Of a stretch of 43,870 bases of DNA, positions 1-7,962 are shown piece by piece. Position 1 is the first letter of the stretch. Each line of letters opens with the position of its first letter. Origin of the DNA: Oscillospiraceae bacterium (lineage in GTDB: Bacteria; Bacillota; Clostridia; Oscillospirales; Oscillospiraceae); assembly GCA_017398625.1 (NCBI GenBank), contig JAFQFP010000011.1, positions 1 through 43,870 of the forward strand, read 5' to 3'. The notes under the pieces are model-generated. The model was not told the origin of the DNA. It worked only from the letters and a program-made list of their open reading frames with translations, and made no database searches. A program made the translations under genes and the position numbers.

Positions 1-426
1 GCGAAGCTGCCCGGTCATAAAGAAGCTGAGGGTATAGCCGTCCTTGGTAATGGTTACGGCGTTGTTTTTGCTGAGCTGCTGGGGGAAGGACACTTCCCAC
101 ACACCGGCTGTATTGGTATACCCACCGCCGGAGAGCTTCAAGGTGTTATCAATATCCTTCCACTGGCCGTTTTCTTCATAATGGACAGGGTCGTTGTAAA
201 TGGCTGCCATGTGCAGACCGTTGGAAAGCCTAAATTCCTTGGAGTACTCGGTACGCTTGCCCGGCAGCTCCTCCACGATCTCGGCGGGCTCACTTCCCGT
301 CTGCGCGGAAGCGGAAACAACGCTGCCTCTGTCGGCTTCCGCCGCCCATGCCGCTGCCGGGAGCATATTAAACAGCATCACCACTGTCAAAAACAGGCTA
401 AGCAGCCGCAATGATTGTTTGTACAT
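1..426 (-). CDS. Secreted wall-type protein, N-terminal part (runs off window)
   Basis: Only the first 142 codons are inside the window; the frame is open to base 1, so the C-terminus lies outside. The start is the ATG at 426-424, preceded on the minus strand by an AGGAGG-type site. The first ~28 residues form a signal peptide: basic start, hydrophobic stretch (LLSLFLTVVMLFNMLPAAAWA) and an AxA cleavage site. The mature start carries the motifs KRTEYSKEFRLSNG and YNDPVHYEENGQWKDIDN. From memory these resemble the N-termini of large clostridial cell-surface proteins with DNRLRE or RHS/YD-repeat modules; this is family-level recognition, not a proven assignment. The gene is transcribed alone and divergently from the GH5 gene, from a good promoter at 485-512. 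Its repeat region, if any, would be downstream of the window edge. Confidence 0.75.
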   Translation of the reverse strand, partial: MYKQSLRLLSLFLTVVMLFNMLPAAAWAAEADRGSVVSASAQTGSEPAEIVEELPGKRTEYSKEFRLSNGLHMAAIYNDPVHYEENGQWKDIDNTLKLSGGGYTNTAGVWEVSFPQQLSKNNAVTITKDGYTLSFFMTGQLR

Positions 427-484
427 ACTTTCTCCTCCTTTTGCGCTAATACGAATCAAGAAAGGCAGGTGTGCGCCTAATACC

Positions 485-512
485 ATTATACCACATGGCG
501 GTCTATTGTCAA
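485..512 (-). promoter_or_regulatory. Sigma-A type promoter for the 1-426 gene
   Basis: On the minus strand TTGACA (512-507) and TATAAT (490-485) are separated by 16 bp. Both hexamers match the consensus perfectly. It points into the secreted-protein gene about 60 bp downstream. Confidence 0.8.
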
Positions 513-668
513 TAAACAATTCATGCTGTCGATAACCTCTCTACCGCAACCGCACTTTTCTTGCCCTTTACACAAGGGGGGGGTGGGTGCAGGGCGGATC
601 AGCAAAGGAAAACAAAAGGCGGCAGGAAAATTCTACAGCGGTCACAACCCCTTTTCGCCATTTGGCGG

Positions 669-697
669 TTGCAAAAAACGGAAAGAAATGCGATAAT
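669..697 (+). promoter_or_regulatory. Putative promoter for the GH5 gene
   Basis: TTGCAA (669-674), a 17-bp spacer and GATAAT (692-697) lie about 80 bp upstream of the GH5 start. This is the only promoter-like signal I see in the 353-bp gap 427-779. That gap otherwise holds the divergent promoter at 485-512, a G-run near 578-587, and no convincing gene. Confidence 0.5.
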
Positions 698-779
698 CGG
701 AAAAGATCCTGTGCGCCGCGGACTACCGGGCAAACACCCTTGGATCTGCAAAACATTCTGTAAGGAGCGGAAACTTTCC

Positions 780-2156
780 ATGAAACGGTTTTTGCGTATT
801 TTTCTGCTGACGGTGCTGGTGCCGATACTGCTGCTGGCTGCCGCCGTCGGCGCTCTGTATTTCCACTCTCAAAGCTACTGCGTGCCAGAGCAGCCTTCTT
901 CCATTTCCAACACCACCGGTCTGGTGCAGGCACAAGGGCGCTCCCTATATGACCCGGCGGGCAACGCTCTGCAGCTTACAGGCATCAACGCCGGACAGCT
1001 CCTGCTGCAGGAGGGCTGGATGAGTCCCTTCGCGCTGGAGCCGCTGAAGCATGAGGACGGAAGCTTCGTCAAGGATGCCGACGGCAACCTCCAATACCCG
1101 GAGTTTGCCGAGGAGGACTTCCGCGGCGGTCTGAAAAGCAACCCCAATCTTGCCGCCTATGACTTCGACGAGCTGCTGGAGCTGTACCGGACCAGCTTCT
1201 TTACCGAGGAGGACTTTCGCATCATCAAGGAAGATCTGGGTCTGAACACCATCCGCCTGCCCTTCTACTATCTAAACATCCTCAACGAGGATCTGACGCC
1301 GAAGGACGAGGCGGAGGCATTTGCCTATCTGGACTGGTTCATCGCTCAGGCGGCGCAGAATGAGCTGTACATCGTGCTGGATCTTCACGGCGCGCCGGGC
1401 AGCCAGAACGGCTACGAACACTCCGGCGCTTCGGAGCGCATCGCCGGGCTGTGGGACAACCAAGCAAACATGGATGCCACCGTGGCGCTGTGGGATTTCG
1501 TCTCCAGCCACTACACCCAAACCGCCCCGGAGCTGGGCAAATGGATCGCTACCTACGATATTCTCAACGAACCCACCTATGGCTACAAGGGTGTGACCAC
1601 CAAGGAATGCTGGGCGCTGTTCGACCGGATCTACGATACCATCCGGGCCAACGCCGATGCCCATGTGATCACCATGGAGGGCTGCTGGGACTTCAGCACC
1701 CTGCCGGATCCTGCTGACTACGGCTGGGAGAATGTGCAGTATGAATACCACTGGTACAACTGGTGGTCGAACATCCTTCCCTATGATCTGCTGCTGGCCT
1801 ACCACGATATGCACAACATCGGCAGAGACTACGATGTTCCGGTGCTGATCGGCGAGTTTACCCTGTTCGAAGACAAGCAGGCATGGGCGGAGCAGCTTGC
1901 GCTATACGATGAACGGGGCTACTCTTGGACCATCTGGAACTACAAGACCACCGTTACCGGCTGGTGGACCTCCTCTTGGGGCGTGTACACCTGCCAGCTC
2001 AAGCATGACACCGCCGCGGAGCAGGCAAAATGCAATGTTGCCACCTGCACCTACGAGGAATACGCCGCCGCCTGCGATGCCGTACGCACGGAAAACTGCG
2101 TCACTGCCACCCTGTATGATGTGCTGATGACATATAAGTCCCAAAAACAGCCCTGA
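780..2156 (+). CDS. Glycoside hydrolase family 5 (cellulase-fold), membrane-anchored
   Basis: A 458-residue predicted endo-glycanase of the GH5 clan-A (TIM barrel) type, acting outside the cell on a beta-glycan. The ATG at 780 follows a TAAGGAGCGG ribosome site; the longer open frame upstream lacks one. An N-terminal hydrophobic segment (residues ~5-26, LRIFLLTVLVPILLLAAAVG) without a clear cleavage site suggests a signal anchor. Family landmarks in order are: TIRLPFYY (strand 3 region); VLDLHGAPGSQNG; YDILNEPTYG, whose Glu264 is the expected acid/base; YEYHWYNWW; and GEFT, whose Glu359 is the expected nucleophile. Both catalytic glutamates are therefore present. There is no dockerin, carbohydrate-binding module or sorting signal. 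It appears to be a single-gene unit; the substrate cannot be read from sequence. Confidence 0.88.
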   Translation: MKRFLRIFLLTVLVPILLLAAAVGALYFHSQSYCVPEQPSSISNTTGLVQAQGRSLYDPAGNALQLTGINAGQLLLQEGWMSPFALEPLKHEDGSFVKDADGNLQYPEFAEEDFRGGLKSNPNLAAYDFDELLELYRTSFFTEEDFRIIKEDLGLNTIRLPFYYLNILNEDLTPKDEAEAFAYLDWFIAQAAQNELYIVLDLHGAPGSQNGYEHSGASERIAGLWDNQANMDATVALWDFVSSHYTQTAPELGKWIATYDILNEPTYGYKGVTTKECWALFDRIYDTIRANADAHVITMEGCWDFSTLPDPADYGWENVQYEYHWYNWWSNILPYDLLLAYHDMHNIGRDYDVPVLIGEFTLFEDKQAWAEQLALYDERGYSWTIWNYKTTVTGWWTSSWGVYTCQLKHDTAAEQAKCNVATCTYEEYAAACDAVRTENCVTATLYDVLMTYKSQKQP

Positions 2157-2212
2157 AAAATCGGAATTTTTCGGGAAAATGCCGTTTTTTACCATATTTT
2201 TCGGAAATAGGA

Positions 2213-2241
2213 TTGACAGCGGCACTTTAGCATGTTAAAAT
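2213..2241 (+). promoter_or_regulatory. Promoter of the lysine-riboswitch operon
   Basis: TTGACA (2213-2218), a 17-bp spacer and TAAAAT (2236-2241) lie just upstream of the riboswitch, so transcription would begin close to the first riboswitch helix. Confidence 0.8.
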
Positions 2242-2261
2242 ACGGAAAAATTGAATCGCTT

Positions 2262-2420
2262 AGATAGAGGCGCGGTACTCATCAGTACCCTTCCGCAAGG
2301 CCAGGCAGCCGCGGCAGGAGAAAGGGATCACCGCCGAAGCGGGAAATGTGCCTGAGCATTTTTCGCTGGTTCGTCAGAAAATATCTGCCGGACTGTCACA
2401 GTAGCTTGTGAAGCGCTATC
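2262..2420 (+). ncRNA. Lysine riboswitch (L box)
   Basis: The leader matches the conserved L-box core in order: AGATAGAGGCGCG at the 5' end, an AGTA element, GGGATCACCGCCGAAG, GCTGG, GGACTGTCA, and GCGCTATC closing helix P1 by pairing with the initial GATAG. The order and spacing match the Bacillus lysC leader as I remember it. It lies between a strong promoter and an amino-acid ABC importer, with an intrinsic terminator (2470-2500) as expression platform. In this family, lysine binding favours the terminator, so the importer should be expressed when lysine is scarce. This is the best clue to the importer's substrate. Confidence 0.92.
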
Positions 2421-2469
2421 AATGGCTGTTCCGAATCGCCTCTTTTGGGGTATGATGACGCACATTCAT

Positions 2470-2500
2470 GGACCGCTTACCCAAGCGGTCCAATTTTTAT
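2470..2500 (+). terminator. Riboswitch expression-platform terminator
   Basis: Perfect 9-bp stem GGACCGCTT/AAGCGGTCC (2470-2478 with 2483-2491), loop ACCC, followed by AATTTTTATT. It lies 37 bp upstream of the first gene's start and would stop transcription in the lysine-bound state. Confidence 0.85.
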
Positions 2501-2527
2501 TAAAAACCGAAAAGTGAGGAAACGAAA

Positions 2528-3406
2528 ATGAAGAAGTTACTGGCAATCATTCTGGCGCTGACCATGGTGCTGTCCATGGCAGCCTGCTCCAACAGCGGCA
2601 ACGGCGGCAACGAAGCCACCGGCGACAACATCCCCGGCTCTAACAACAACATTCTCACCGTGGGCATGGAGTGCGCCTACGCCCCCTACAACTGGTCTCA
2701 GGCTACCGACGCCAACGGCGCTGTGCCCATCGTCAACAACCCCGGCATGTATGCCAACGGCTATGATGTGCAGATCGCCAAGAAGCTGGCAGAAGCCTAC
2801 GGCTGGGGCATCGAAGTGGTCGCCTGCGAATGGGGCGGTCTGACTCCCGCGCTGGATGCCGGCACCATTGATGTTGCCATCGCCGGTCAGTCCATGACCG
2901 CCGACCGTATGGCAGAGGTGGATATGGCCGGTCCCTACTACTACGCCACCATCGTCTGCGTGGTCAAGGCAGACAGCCCTCTGGCAAACGCCAAGAGCAT
3001 CTCCGAGTTGTCCGGCACCTGTACCAGCCAGTCCGGCACCATCTGGTATGACACCTGCCTGCCCCAGATCGCTGGCGCTCAGATCCAAGCTCCCGCCGCC
3101 GACGCTCCTGCCATGATCATGGCTCTGGAAAGCGGCATGGTGGACTTCATCTGCACCGACCTGCCCACCGCCAACGGCGCTGTGGCGAAGAATTCCGATC
3201 TGGTAGTCCTGAACTTCGCAGGCACCGACGGTGACTTCCAATTCGCCGACGAGGCAGAGCGGGCTGAGAATGTGAACATCGGCGTTTCCGTGAAGCAGGG
3301 CAACACCGAGCTGCAGAGAATGCTCCAGCAGGTTCTGGACGGCATTCCCGAAACCGAGTTCAACAGCATGATGGACGACGCCATCAAGATCCAGCCCGAA
3401 ATCTAA
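2528..3406 (+). CDS. Amino-acid ABC importer, substrate-binding lipoprotein (probably lysine)
   Basis: A 292-residue periplasmic-binding-protein type II receptor that captures substrate at the cell surface for the permease and ATPase encoded next. The lipobox LSMAAC gives lipid-modified Cys20. The mature part has the usual bi-lobed receptor features: LTVGMECAYAPYNW (ligand pocket start), NGYDVQIAKKLAEAYG, and GGLTPALDAGTIDVAIAGQSMT, followed by lobe-2 segments such as SGTIWYDTCLP. The GTGAGGA ribosome site precedes the ATG. Genes 2528-5094 form a receptor-permease-ATPase operon. Homology alone supports the polar amino-acid (His/Arg/Lys/Gln) family; the upstream lysine riboswitch argues for lysine, which is inference. 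Confidence 0.92.
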   Translation: MKKLLAIILALTMVLSMAACSNSGNGGNEATGDNIPGSNNNILTVGMECAYAPYNWSQATDANGAVPIVNNPGMYANGYDVQIAKKLAEAYGWGIEVVACEWGGLTPALDAGTIDVAIAGQSMTADRMAEVDMAGPYYYATIVCVVKADSPLANAKSISELSGTCTSQSGTIWYDTCLPQIAGAQIQAPAADAPAMIMALESGMVDFICTDLPTANGAVAKNSDLVVLNFAGTDGDFQFADEAERAENVNIGVSVKQGNTELQRMLQQVLDGIPETEFNSMMDDAIKIQPEI

Positions 3407-3414
3407 AAAATCCA

Positions 3415-3443
3415 CCGCCCCAGCGTAGATCACGCTGGGGCGG
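3415..3443 (+). promoter_or_regulatory. Intercistronic hairpin between receptor and permease genes
   Basis: Perfect 11-bp GC-rich stem CCGCCCCAGCG/CGCTGGGGCGG with a 7-nt loop, 9 bp after the receptor stop codon. No T-run follows, so it is not a standard terminator. Such structures often protect the receptor part of an importer mRNA and allow more receptor than permease; that role is inferred. Confidence 0.6.
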
Positions 3444-3467
3444 CTTCCCACGAAAGGAATCTCCCCT

Positions 3468-4352
3468 ATGGACAAGCTGCTCGAATTGGGATATGATATC
3501 TCCCGGCTGTGGAGCGCCTATTCCTCCACCTATTTCAACGGCATCAAAAACACGCTGATCCTTGCCGTGGTGGCGACCGTCATCGGCTGCCTCATCGGCC
3601 TCGTCTGCGGCATTCTAAACACCATCCCCTATTCCAAAACCGATTCCCCGGTGAAGCGGTTCTTCCTGAAGCTGATCCGCGTCATCGTCCGGGTGTATGT
3701 GGAGGTGTTCCGTGGTACGCCCATGGTGCTGCAGGCAGTGTTTATCTACTACGGTCTGCCCTATTTCACCGACGGCCAGATCGCCTTCTCCGGCTACAGC
3801 GGTATGTGGGCAGCCTCCATTCTGGTGGTCTCCATCAACACCGGCGCTTACATGGCAGAATCCGTCCGGGGCGGCATTATCTCCATCGATCCCGGTCAGA
3901 CGGAGGGCGCAAAGGCCATCGGCATGACCCATGTGCAGACCATGCTCCATGTGATCCTGCCCCAAGCCCTGCGCAACATCATGCCCCAGATCGGCAACAA
4001 CTTTATCATCAACATCAAGGATACCTCCGTCATGTTCATCATCGGCTTCATCGAGTTCTTCGCCGCCCACCGGATGATCGTTGGTATCAACAACCTGTAC
4101 TTCCCCTCCGCGGTCATTGAAATGGTGGGTTATCTGACCTTGACACTGGCGGCCTCCTTCCTGCTGCGGCTGCTGGAGAAGCTGATGGACGGCAGCTCCA
4201 GCTATGAGCTGGTGCAGGTGGACAGCCTGACCATGGCTGCCGGAACCTATTCTCACCCCCACCGGGGAACCCCCTTCGACGAGGTCAGCGGTGAGAAGCG
4301 GGAACGGCTGCGCCAGAAATTACGCTTCGGCAGAACGAGAGGTGAGCGCTGA
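3468..4352 (+). CDS. Amino-acid ABC importer, permease
   Basis: A 294-residue integral membrane subunit of the His/Glu/Gln/Arg/opine family of ABC permeases. It carries an N-terminal hydrophobic segment ([20 protein letters not shown]), the family motif [14 protein letters not shown] with FRGTP typical of polar amino-acid permeases, and [12 protein letters not shown]. The EAA loop that docks the ATPase reads [20 protein letters not shown]. The C-terminal ~50 residues form a charged cytoplasmic tail, somewhat longer than usual. It starts 24 bp after the intercistronic hairpin with an AAAGGA-type ribosome site, and its TGA stop lies 1 bp before the ATPase start, so the two are translationally coupled. 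Confidence 0.93.
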   Translation: MDKLLELGYDISRLWSAYSSTYFNGIKNTLILAVVATVIGCLIGLVCGILNTIPYSKTDSPVKRFFLKLIRVIVRVYVEVFRGTPMVLQAVFIYYGLPYFTDGQIAFSGYSGMWAASILVVSINTGAYMAESVRGGIISIDPGQTEGAKAIGMTHVQTMLHVILPQALRNIMPQIGNNFIINIKDTSVMFIIGFIEFFAAHRMIVGINNLYFPSAVIEMVGYLTLTLAASFLLRLLEKLMDGSSSYELVQVDSLTMAAGTYSHPHRGTPFDEVSGEKRERLRQKLRFGRTRGER

Positions 4353-4353
4353 T

Positions 4354-5094
4354 ATGGCTGAAACAATCCTGCAGGTGAAGCACCTGTCCAAGTCCTTCGG
4401 CACCAATGTGGTGCTGCGGGACATTGACTTCACCGTGACAAAGGGAGATGTGATCTCCATCATCGGCGCCTCCGGCTCCGGTAAGTCCACCCTGCTGCGG
4501 TGTATCAATCTGCTGGAGACCCCCACCTCCGGCGAGATCCTCTACCACGGAACAAATGTGGCAGACCGAAAAGTCAGCGCCGCACAGTACCGCTCCCATG
4601 TGGGCATGGTATTTCAGAGCTTCAACCTGTTCAACAACATGACCGTGCTGGAAAACTGCATGGTAGGACAGGTGCAGGTGCTGAAAAAGAAAAAGGAAGA
4701 AGCAAAGGAAGCCGCCATGTACTATCTGCAGAAGGTGGGCATGGCACCCTATATCAACGCCAAGCCCCGGCAGATCTCCGGCGGTCAGAAGCAGCGTGTT
4801 GCCATTGCCCGGGCCCTTGCCATGGAGCCGGAGGTGCTGCTCTTTGACGAGCCTACCTCCGCGCTGGATCCGGAGATGGTGGGTGAAGTCCTCAATGTCA
4901 TGCAGACGCTGGCACAGGAGGGCATGACCATGCTGGTGGTGACCCATGAGATGGCATTCGCTCGGGATGTGAGCAACCGGGTGGTATACATGAATCAAGG
5001 TGTCATCTGCGAGGACGGCAGCCCGGAGCAGATCTTTACCGAGCCCCGGCGGCAGGAGACCAGAGATTTCCTCGCCCGCTTCCGAAACACATAA
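4354..5094 (+). CDS. Amino-acid ABC importer, ATPase
   Basis: A 246-residue ATPase that drives the importer from the cytoplasmic face; its length is typical of GlnQ/HisP-type subunits. Visible motifs are Walker [11 protein letters not shown]-loop around VFQSFNLF, signature SGGQKQR, Walker [14 protein letters not shown], and the H-loop in VVTHEM. I chose the ATG at 4354 because GGTGAGCG precedes it and the domain begins with [13 protein letters not shown] at once; a longer frame from 4291 would overlap the permease gene. It is the last gene of the riboswitch-controlled operon, with a strong terminator 5 bp after the stop. Confidence 0.94.
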   Translation: MAETILQVKHLSKSFGTNVVLRDIDFTVTKGDVISIIGASGSGKSTLLRCINLLETPTSGEILYHGTNVADRKVSAAQYRSHVGMVFQSFNLFNNMTVLENCMVGQVQVLKKKKEEAKEAAMYYLQKVGMAPYINAKPRQISGGQKQRVAIARALAMEPEVLLFDEPTSALDPEMVGEVLNVMQTLAQEGMTMLVVTHEMAFARDVSNRVVYMNQGVICEDGSPEQIFTEPRRQETRDFLARFRNT

Positions 5095-5098
5095 CGAT

Positions 5099-5135
5099 AA
5101 CGCCGTGGGCAAAAGCCCACGGCGTTGACTATTTT
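5099..5135 (+). terminator. Intrinsic terminator of the amino-acid importer operon
   Basis: Perfect 12-bp stem AACGCCGTGGGC/GCCCACGGCGTT with loop AAAA (5099-5126), followed by GACTATTTTATT. It lies between two convergent units and may also slow transcription from the permease gene on the other strand. Confidence 0.85.
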
Positions 5136-6519
5136 ATTCTTTGTTGGCTCGGGAGCCGAAATTCACAGCGGTATCGCCCTGCTCGTTGACACCGAACTCA
5201 TAGTCCTTCCCGGGCAGGATGGCATTCATCAAAATACCCACCAGCGCGCCCACAGCCAGACCGGACAGGCTGATGGTAACAGAGCCCACGGGGATCTGAA
5301 TGTTGCCGCCGTAGGTCACACCCACAGCCAGACCCATGATCATAGCGGCGATGAGCACATTGCGGCTCTTGGTAAAGTCCACCTGATTTTCCACCACATT
5401 CCGCACACCAACAGCGGAGATCATGCCGTACAGCACCAAGCTGACGCCGCCCATGGTTGCAAAGGGCATTGCCACGATCAGCGCGGCGAATTTGGGGCAG
5501 AAGGACAGCACAATGGCAAACACAGCCGCCAGACGCACTACCTTGGGATCATAGACCTTGGACAGCGCCAGCACACCGGTATTCTCGCCGTAGGTGGTGT
5601 TGGCAGGCGCGCCGAACAGAGATGCCAGCGCTGTTGCCAGACCGTCGCCCACCAGAGTACGGTGCAGACCGGGATCGGCAACATAGTTCTTGCCAACGGT
5701 GGAGGAGATGGCACACATATCGCCCACATGCTCCACGATGGTAGCAAGGGCGATGGGTGCGATGGTAATAATGGAAGTCAGCAGCAGACCGCCGTCGAAG
5801 CCCTCGCCGAAGATGGACAGGGCGGTATTTTCCCAGATCACAGGCAAGCCGAACCAATCCGCCTCACCCACGGTGGCAGCTACGGTGGCACGGGCTGCGG
5901 GATCTGCCACCATGGCAACCAGATAGGATGCCACAACACCCAGCAGGATGGGAACGATCTTCACCATGCCCTTGCCCCAGATGTTGCACACCACGACCAC
6001 CGCGATAGCAACCAGCGCCACCAGCCAGTTGGTGGAGCAGTTATCAATGGCGCTCTTGGACAGGGACAGGCCGATGCAGATGATGATCGGACCGGTGACG
6101 ATGGGTGGGAAGAAGCGCATGACCTTCTTTGCGCCAAAGATCTTGAACATGGCTGCCAGCACCAGATACACCAAACCGGCGACCGCCACACCTGCGCAGG
6201 CGTAAGGCAGCAGAGTGCTGTTGTCCAGTGCGTTGCCGGCAGCATCGGTCATCGGTGCGATGGCCGCGTAGCCACCCAGAAACGCGAAGGAGGAGCCAAG
6301 GAAAGCAGGCACCTTCCGTCCGGTGACCAGATGGAACAGCAGTGTTCCCAGACCGGCAAACAGCAGCGTAGTGGATACATTCAGCCCCGTAAGGGCAGGC
6401 ACCAGAACCGTCGCGCCGAACATGGCGAACAGGTGCTGGATGCCCAGCACCAGTGTCTTGCCGGTACCCAGCGTTTTGACATCGTAGACCGCTTCCATGG
6501 AAGCTTTATCTTTTGCCAT
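5134..6519 (-). CDS. uraA: Uracil/xanthine permease, NCS2 family
   Basis: A 461-residue nucleobase:cation symporter of the NCS2 family, importing uracil or a related base. The start at 6519 is supported by GAGAGGTAATCAAT before the ATG; the 26 codons upstream in frame overlap the promoter. The motifs GIQHLFAMFGATVLVPALTG and PAFLGSSFAFLGGYAAI are typical of the UraA/PyrP branch. The TM10 region carries GAPANTTYGENTGVLALSK, containing the family's substrate-binding Glu. About 14 hydrophobic segments are expected, as in UraA. It forms a monocistronic unit with its own promoter; I see no PyrR-type leader. UraA-like specificity fits best but PbuX-like use is not excluded. Confidence 0.9.
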   Translation of the reverse strand: MAKDKASMEAVYDVKTLGTGKTLVLGIQHLFAMFGATVLVPALTGLNVSTTLLFAGLGTLLFHLVTGRKVPAFLGSSFAFLGGYAAIAPMTDAAGNALDNSTLLPYACAGVAVAGLVYLVLAAMFKIFGAKKVMRFFPPIVTGPIIICIGLSLSKSAIDNCSTNWLVALVAIAVVVVCNIWGKGMVKIVPILLGVVASYLVAMVADPAARATVAATVGEADWFGLPVIWENTALSIFGEGFDGGLLLTSIITIAPIALATIVEHVGDMCAISSTVGKNYVADPGLHRTLVGDGLATALASLFGAPANTTYGENTGVLALSKVYDPKVVRLAAVFAIVLSFCPKFAALIVAMPFATMGGVSLVLYGMISAVGVRNVVENQVDFTKSRNVLIAAMIMGLAVGVTYGGNIQIPVGSVTISLSGLAVGALVGILMNAILPGKDYEFGVNEQGDTAVNFGSRANKE

Positions 6520-6565
6520 ATTGATTACCTCTCTTTCTGCGGGCAACTTTGCCCTACAAAAGCCA

Positions 6566-6594
6566 AGTATACTCCCTTTTTCCCAAAAATGCAA
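6566..6594 (-). promoter_or_regulatory. Promoter of the uracil permease gene
   Basis: On the minus strand TTGCAT (6594-6589), a 17-bp spacer and TATACT (6571-6566), 47 bp from the start codon. A small GGGCAA/TTGCCC hairpin lies in the short leader. Confidence 0.7.
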
Positions 6595-6597
6595 CAA

Positions 6598-6626
6598 TGC
6601 CGGGACAGGAAATTTCTGTCCCGGCA
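6598..6626 (-). terminator. Hairpin terminator upstream of the uracil permease promoter
   Basis: Perfect 11-bp stem TGCCGGGACAG/CTGTCCCGGCA with a 7-nt loop. On the minus strand it is followed by TTGTTGCATTTTT. It would insulate the permease from read-through out of the cohesin-protein gene, acting with the hairpin at 6657-6688. Confidence 0.6.
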
Positions 6627-6656
6627 GAGATCGTAGAGAGCGTCCATTCTTTGCAA

Positions 6657-6692
6657 ATGCCGTGGAGCGTTAAAGCGTTCCACGGCATTTTT
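6657..6692 (-). terminator. Hairpin terminator after the cohesin-protein gene
   Basis: A 13-bp stem (one G-T wobble), ATGCCGTGGAGCG/CGTTCCACGGCAT, with a 6-nt loop, 8 bp past the cohesin-protein stop. The longer T-run lies on the plus side, so it may work in both directions. Confidence 0.6.
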
Positions 6693-6695
6693 ATT

Positions 6696-7943
6696 TTACT
6701 TTTTCTTCTTTGTCACCAGCGCCGTTACGGCACTGCCGCCGCCCAGACCGGCAACCAAGGTAGCGATCCACAGCCAGCGGGGCTGGTCCTTCTCCGGCTC
6801 CACAGGTGCCGGCTCCGTAGGCTCGGTGACTTCCGTGGGGGGCTCCGTAGGAGGCTCGGTAGGAGGCTCCGTGGGAGGTTCTGTAGGCGGTTCCGTGGGA
6901 GGCTCCGTAGGAGGCTCCGTTTCCAAGGTGGGGTCGAAATAGTCCGCCCGGAACACGCTCAGTGTATACACACGCACATCCTTATTCTCCGCTGTGACGG
7001 TGATCTCCACTTGACTCTCTCCTACAGGCAGCGCGGAAGCATTGCCGAAATCCACGCTTGCCTTGGGATCTGTCAGTTGTGCGGAAAAATCCAGAAGATC
7101 CACCTCGTAGGGCAGGTAAACCGCATAATACAGCCGCTCCGATTCAAAGGCAGGCGACAACCGGAAATCCTTGACCTCCAGAGAATCCAGCGTATTCACA
7201 TTGGAGGGAACATAGTTGGGGTCCTGCTGGCGGGAAGCCCGAATGGTATAGGTCTTGGTGGTGCCGTCCTCGGCGGTGACCTTTACCGACACATCCACCG
7301 TGCCGCCGGGAACCAGCTTGGTACTGCCAACGGTCACCTTTGCGCCGGGATGCGCCGCCTCGGCAGAAACGCTCAGGGAAGCGGTGGTATAGGGTACGGA
7401 GGTGGTATAGAATGTGGTAGCCGGAGAGAACGCCGGAGTGATCTTGGCATTGGACACCGTCAGACTCGCCAGCTCCGCATTACTGCTCAAGGGCTCAGCA
7501 ATGGTGGTGCTGTAGGTGCGGCTGCCCACACCGAAATCTGCGTTGCCGTCACTGAGGGTCACACCGCTGGCGGTAACGCTGACGGTGGTGCCGGGAGCGA
7601 CAGAGGAGGACACCCGGAAGGTAGCCTTAAAGATGGTGGAAGATCCGGTGATGGGGTTCTGCATGGAATTGTCGTAAAACACAAAGTTATTCCCGGAAAA
7701 CTCCACCGCCCATGTGGAGCCGATGGAAGGGGAATACCCCTGCAGAGTCAGAACACTGGAATCATAGGAGATACTGCCGCTGCCGCCGTAAATGCCGCCG
7801 CCGGCACGGAAGCTGAGGGTGATGGTGTCTCCGGCGCGAACCGTCTCCGGTCCGGACAGGGATGCCGAGCCTGCTGCGCTCGCAATGGGCAGTGTTGCCA
7901 ACAGAAGCAGCACCGCCAGCAGCAGGGCGGAAAATTTTTTCAT
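6696..7943 (-). CDS. Cell-surface cohesin-like protein with cadherin-like domains and membrane anchor
   Basis: A 415-residue predicted surface protein. The ATG at 7943 follows GGAGGAATTTTC. The signal peptide (FSALLLAVLLLLATLPIASAA) is followed by a ~125-residue beta-rich domain with SYDSSVLTLQGYSP and SSTIFKATFRVSS, which fits a cohesin (dockerin receptor) module. Two cadherin-like beta-sandwich domains follow (residues ~155-250 and ~255-345), each ending in a TVTAE...YTL/I strand. Next come about seven Glu-Pro-Pro-Thr repeats, a spacer-like stalk encoded by 12-bp DNA repeats at 6832-6922, then a hydrophobic helix WLWIATLVAGLGGGSAV and a KKKK tail. It is divergent from a dockerin-bearing deacetylase, an obvious candidate partner. 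The cohesin call is from pattern recognition and is moderately sure. Confidence 0.8.
   Translation of the reverse strand: MKKFSALLLAVLLLLATLPIASAAGSASLSGPETVRAGDTITLSFRAGGGIYGGSGSISYDSSVLTLQGYSPSIGSTWAVEFSGNNFVFYDNSMQNPITGSSTIFKATFRVSSSVAPGTTVSVTASGVTLSDGNADFGVGSRTYSTTIAEPLSSNAELASLTVSNAKITPAFSPATTFYTTSVPYTTASLSVSAEAAHPGAKVTVGSTKLVPGGTVDVSVKVTAEDGTTKTYTIRASRQQDPNYVPSNVNTLDSLEVKDFRLSPAFESERLYYAVYLPYEVDLLDFSAQLTDPKASVDFGNASALPVGESQVEITVTAENKDVRVYTLSVFRADYFDPTLETEPPTEPPTEPPTEPPTEPPTEPPTEPPTEVTEPTEPAPVEPEKDQPRWLWIATLVAGLGGGSAVTALVTKKKK
6832..6922 (-). repeat. 12-bp tandem repeats encoding the Glu-Pro-Pro-Thr stalk
   Basis: About seven imperfect 12-bp units, each coding Glu-Pro-Pro-Thr, inside the cohesin-protein gene. 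Copies differ at third codon positions, so the repeat looks maintained at protein level, although copy-number changes by slippage are likely. Confidence 0.85.
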
Positions 7944-7962
7944 GAAAATTCCTCCAAAATAC

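Noticed and set aside
561..779. N-terminal extension of the GH5 protein
   Set aside because: The extra 73 codons are basic, lack a ribosome site and contain the predicted promoter; the signal anchor starts properly at 780.
5125..6636. A 503-codon open frame on the plus strand opposite the uracil permease
   Set aside because: It is antisense to a clear NCS2 permease, has a His/Gln/Gly-rich composition typical of antisense frames in GC-rich genes, and has no ribosome site. The long plus-strand frames opposite pgi, the ABC exporter and the lipoprotein operon were rejected for the same reason.
6832..6922. CRISPR-like short repeats
   Set aside because: The 12-bp repeats have no spacers and code in frame for Glu-Pro-Pro-Thr.
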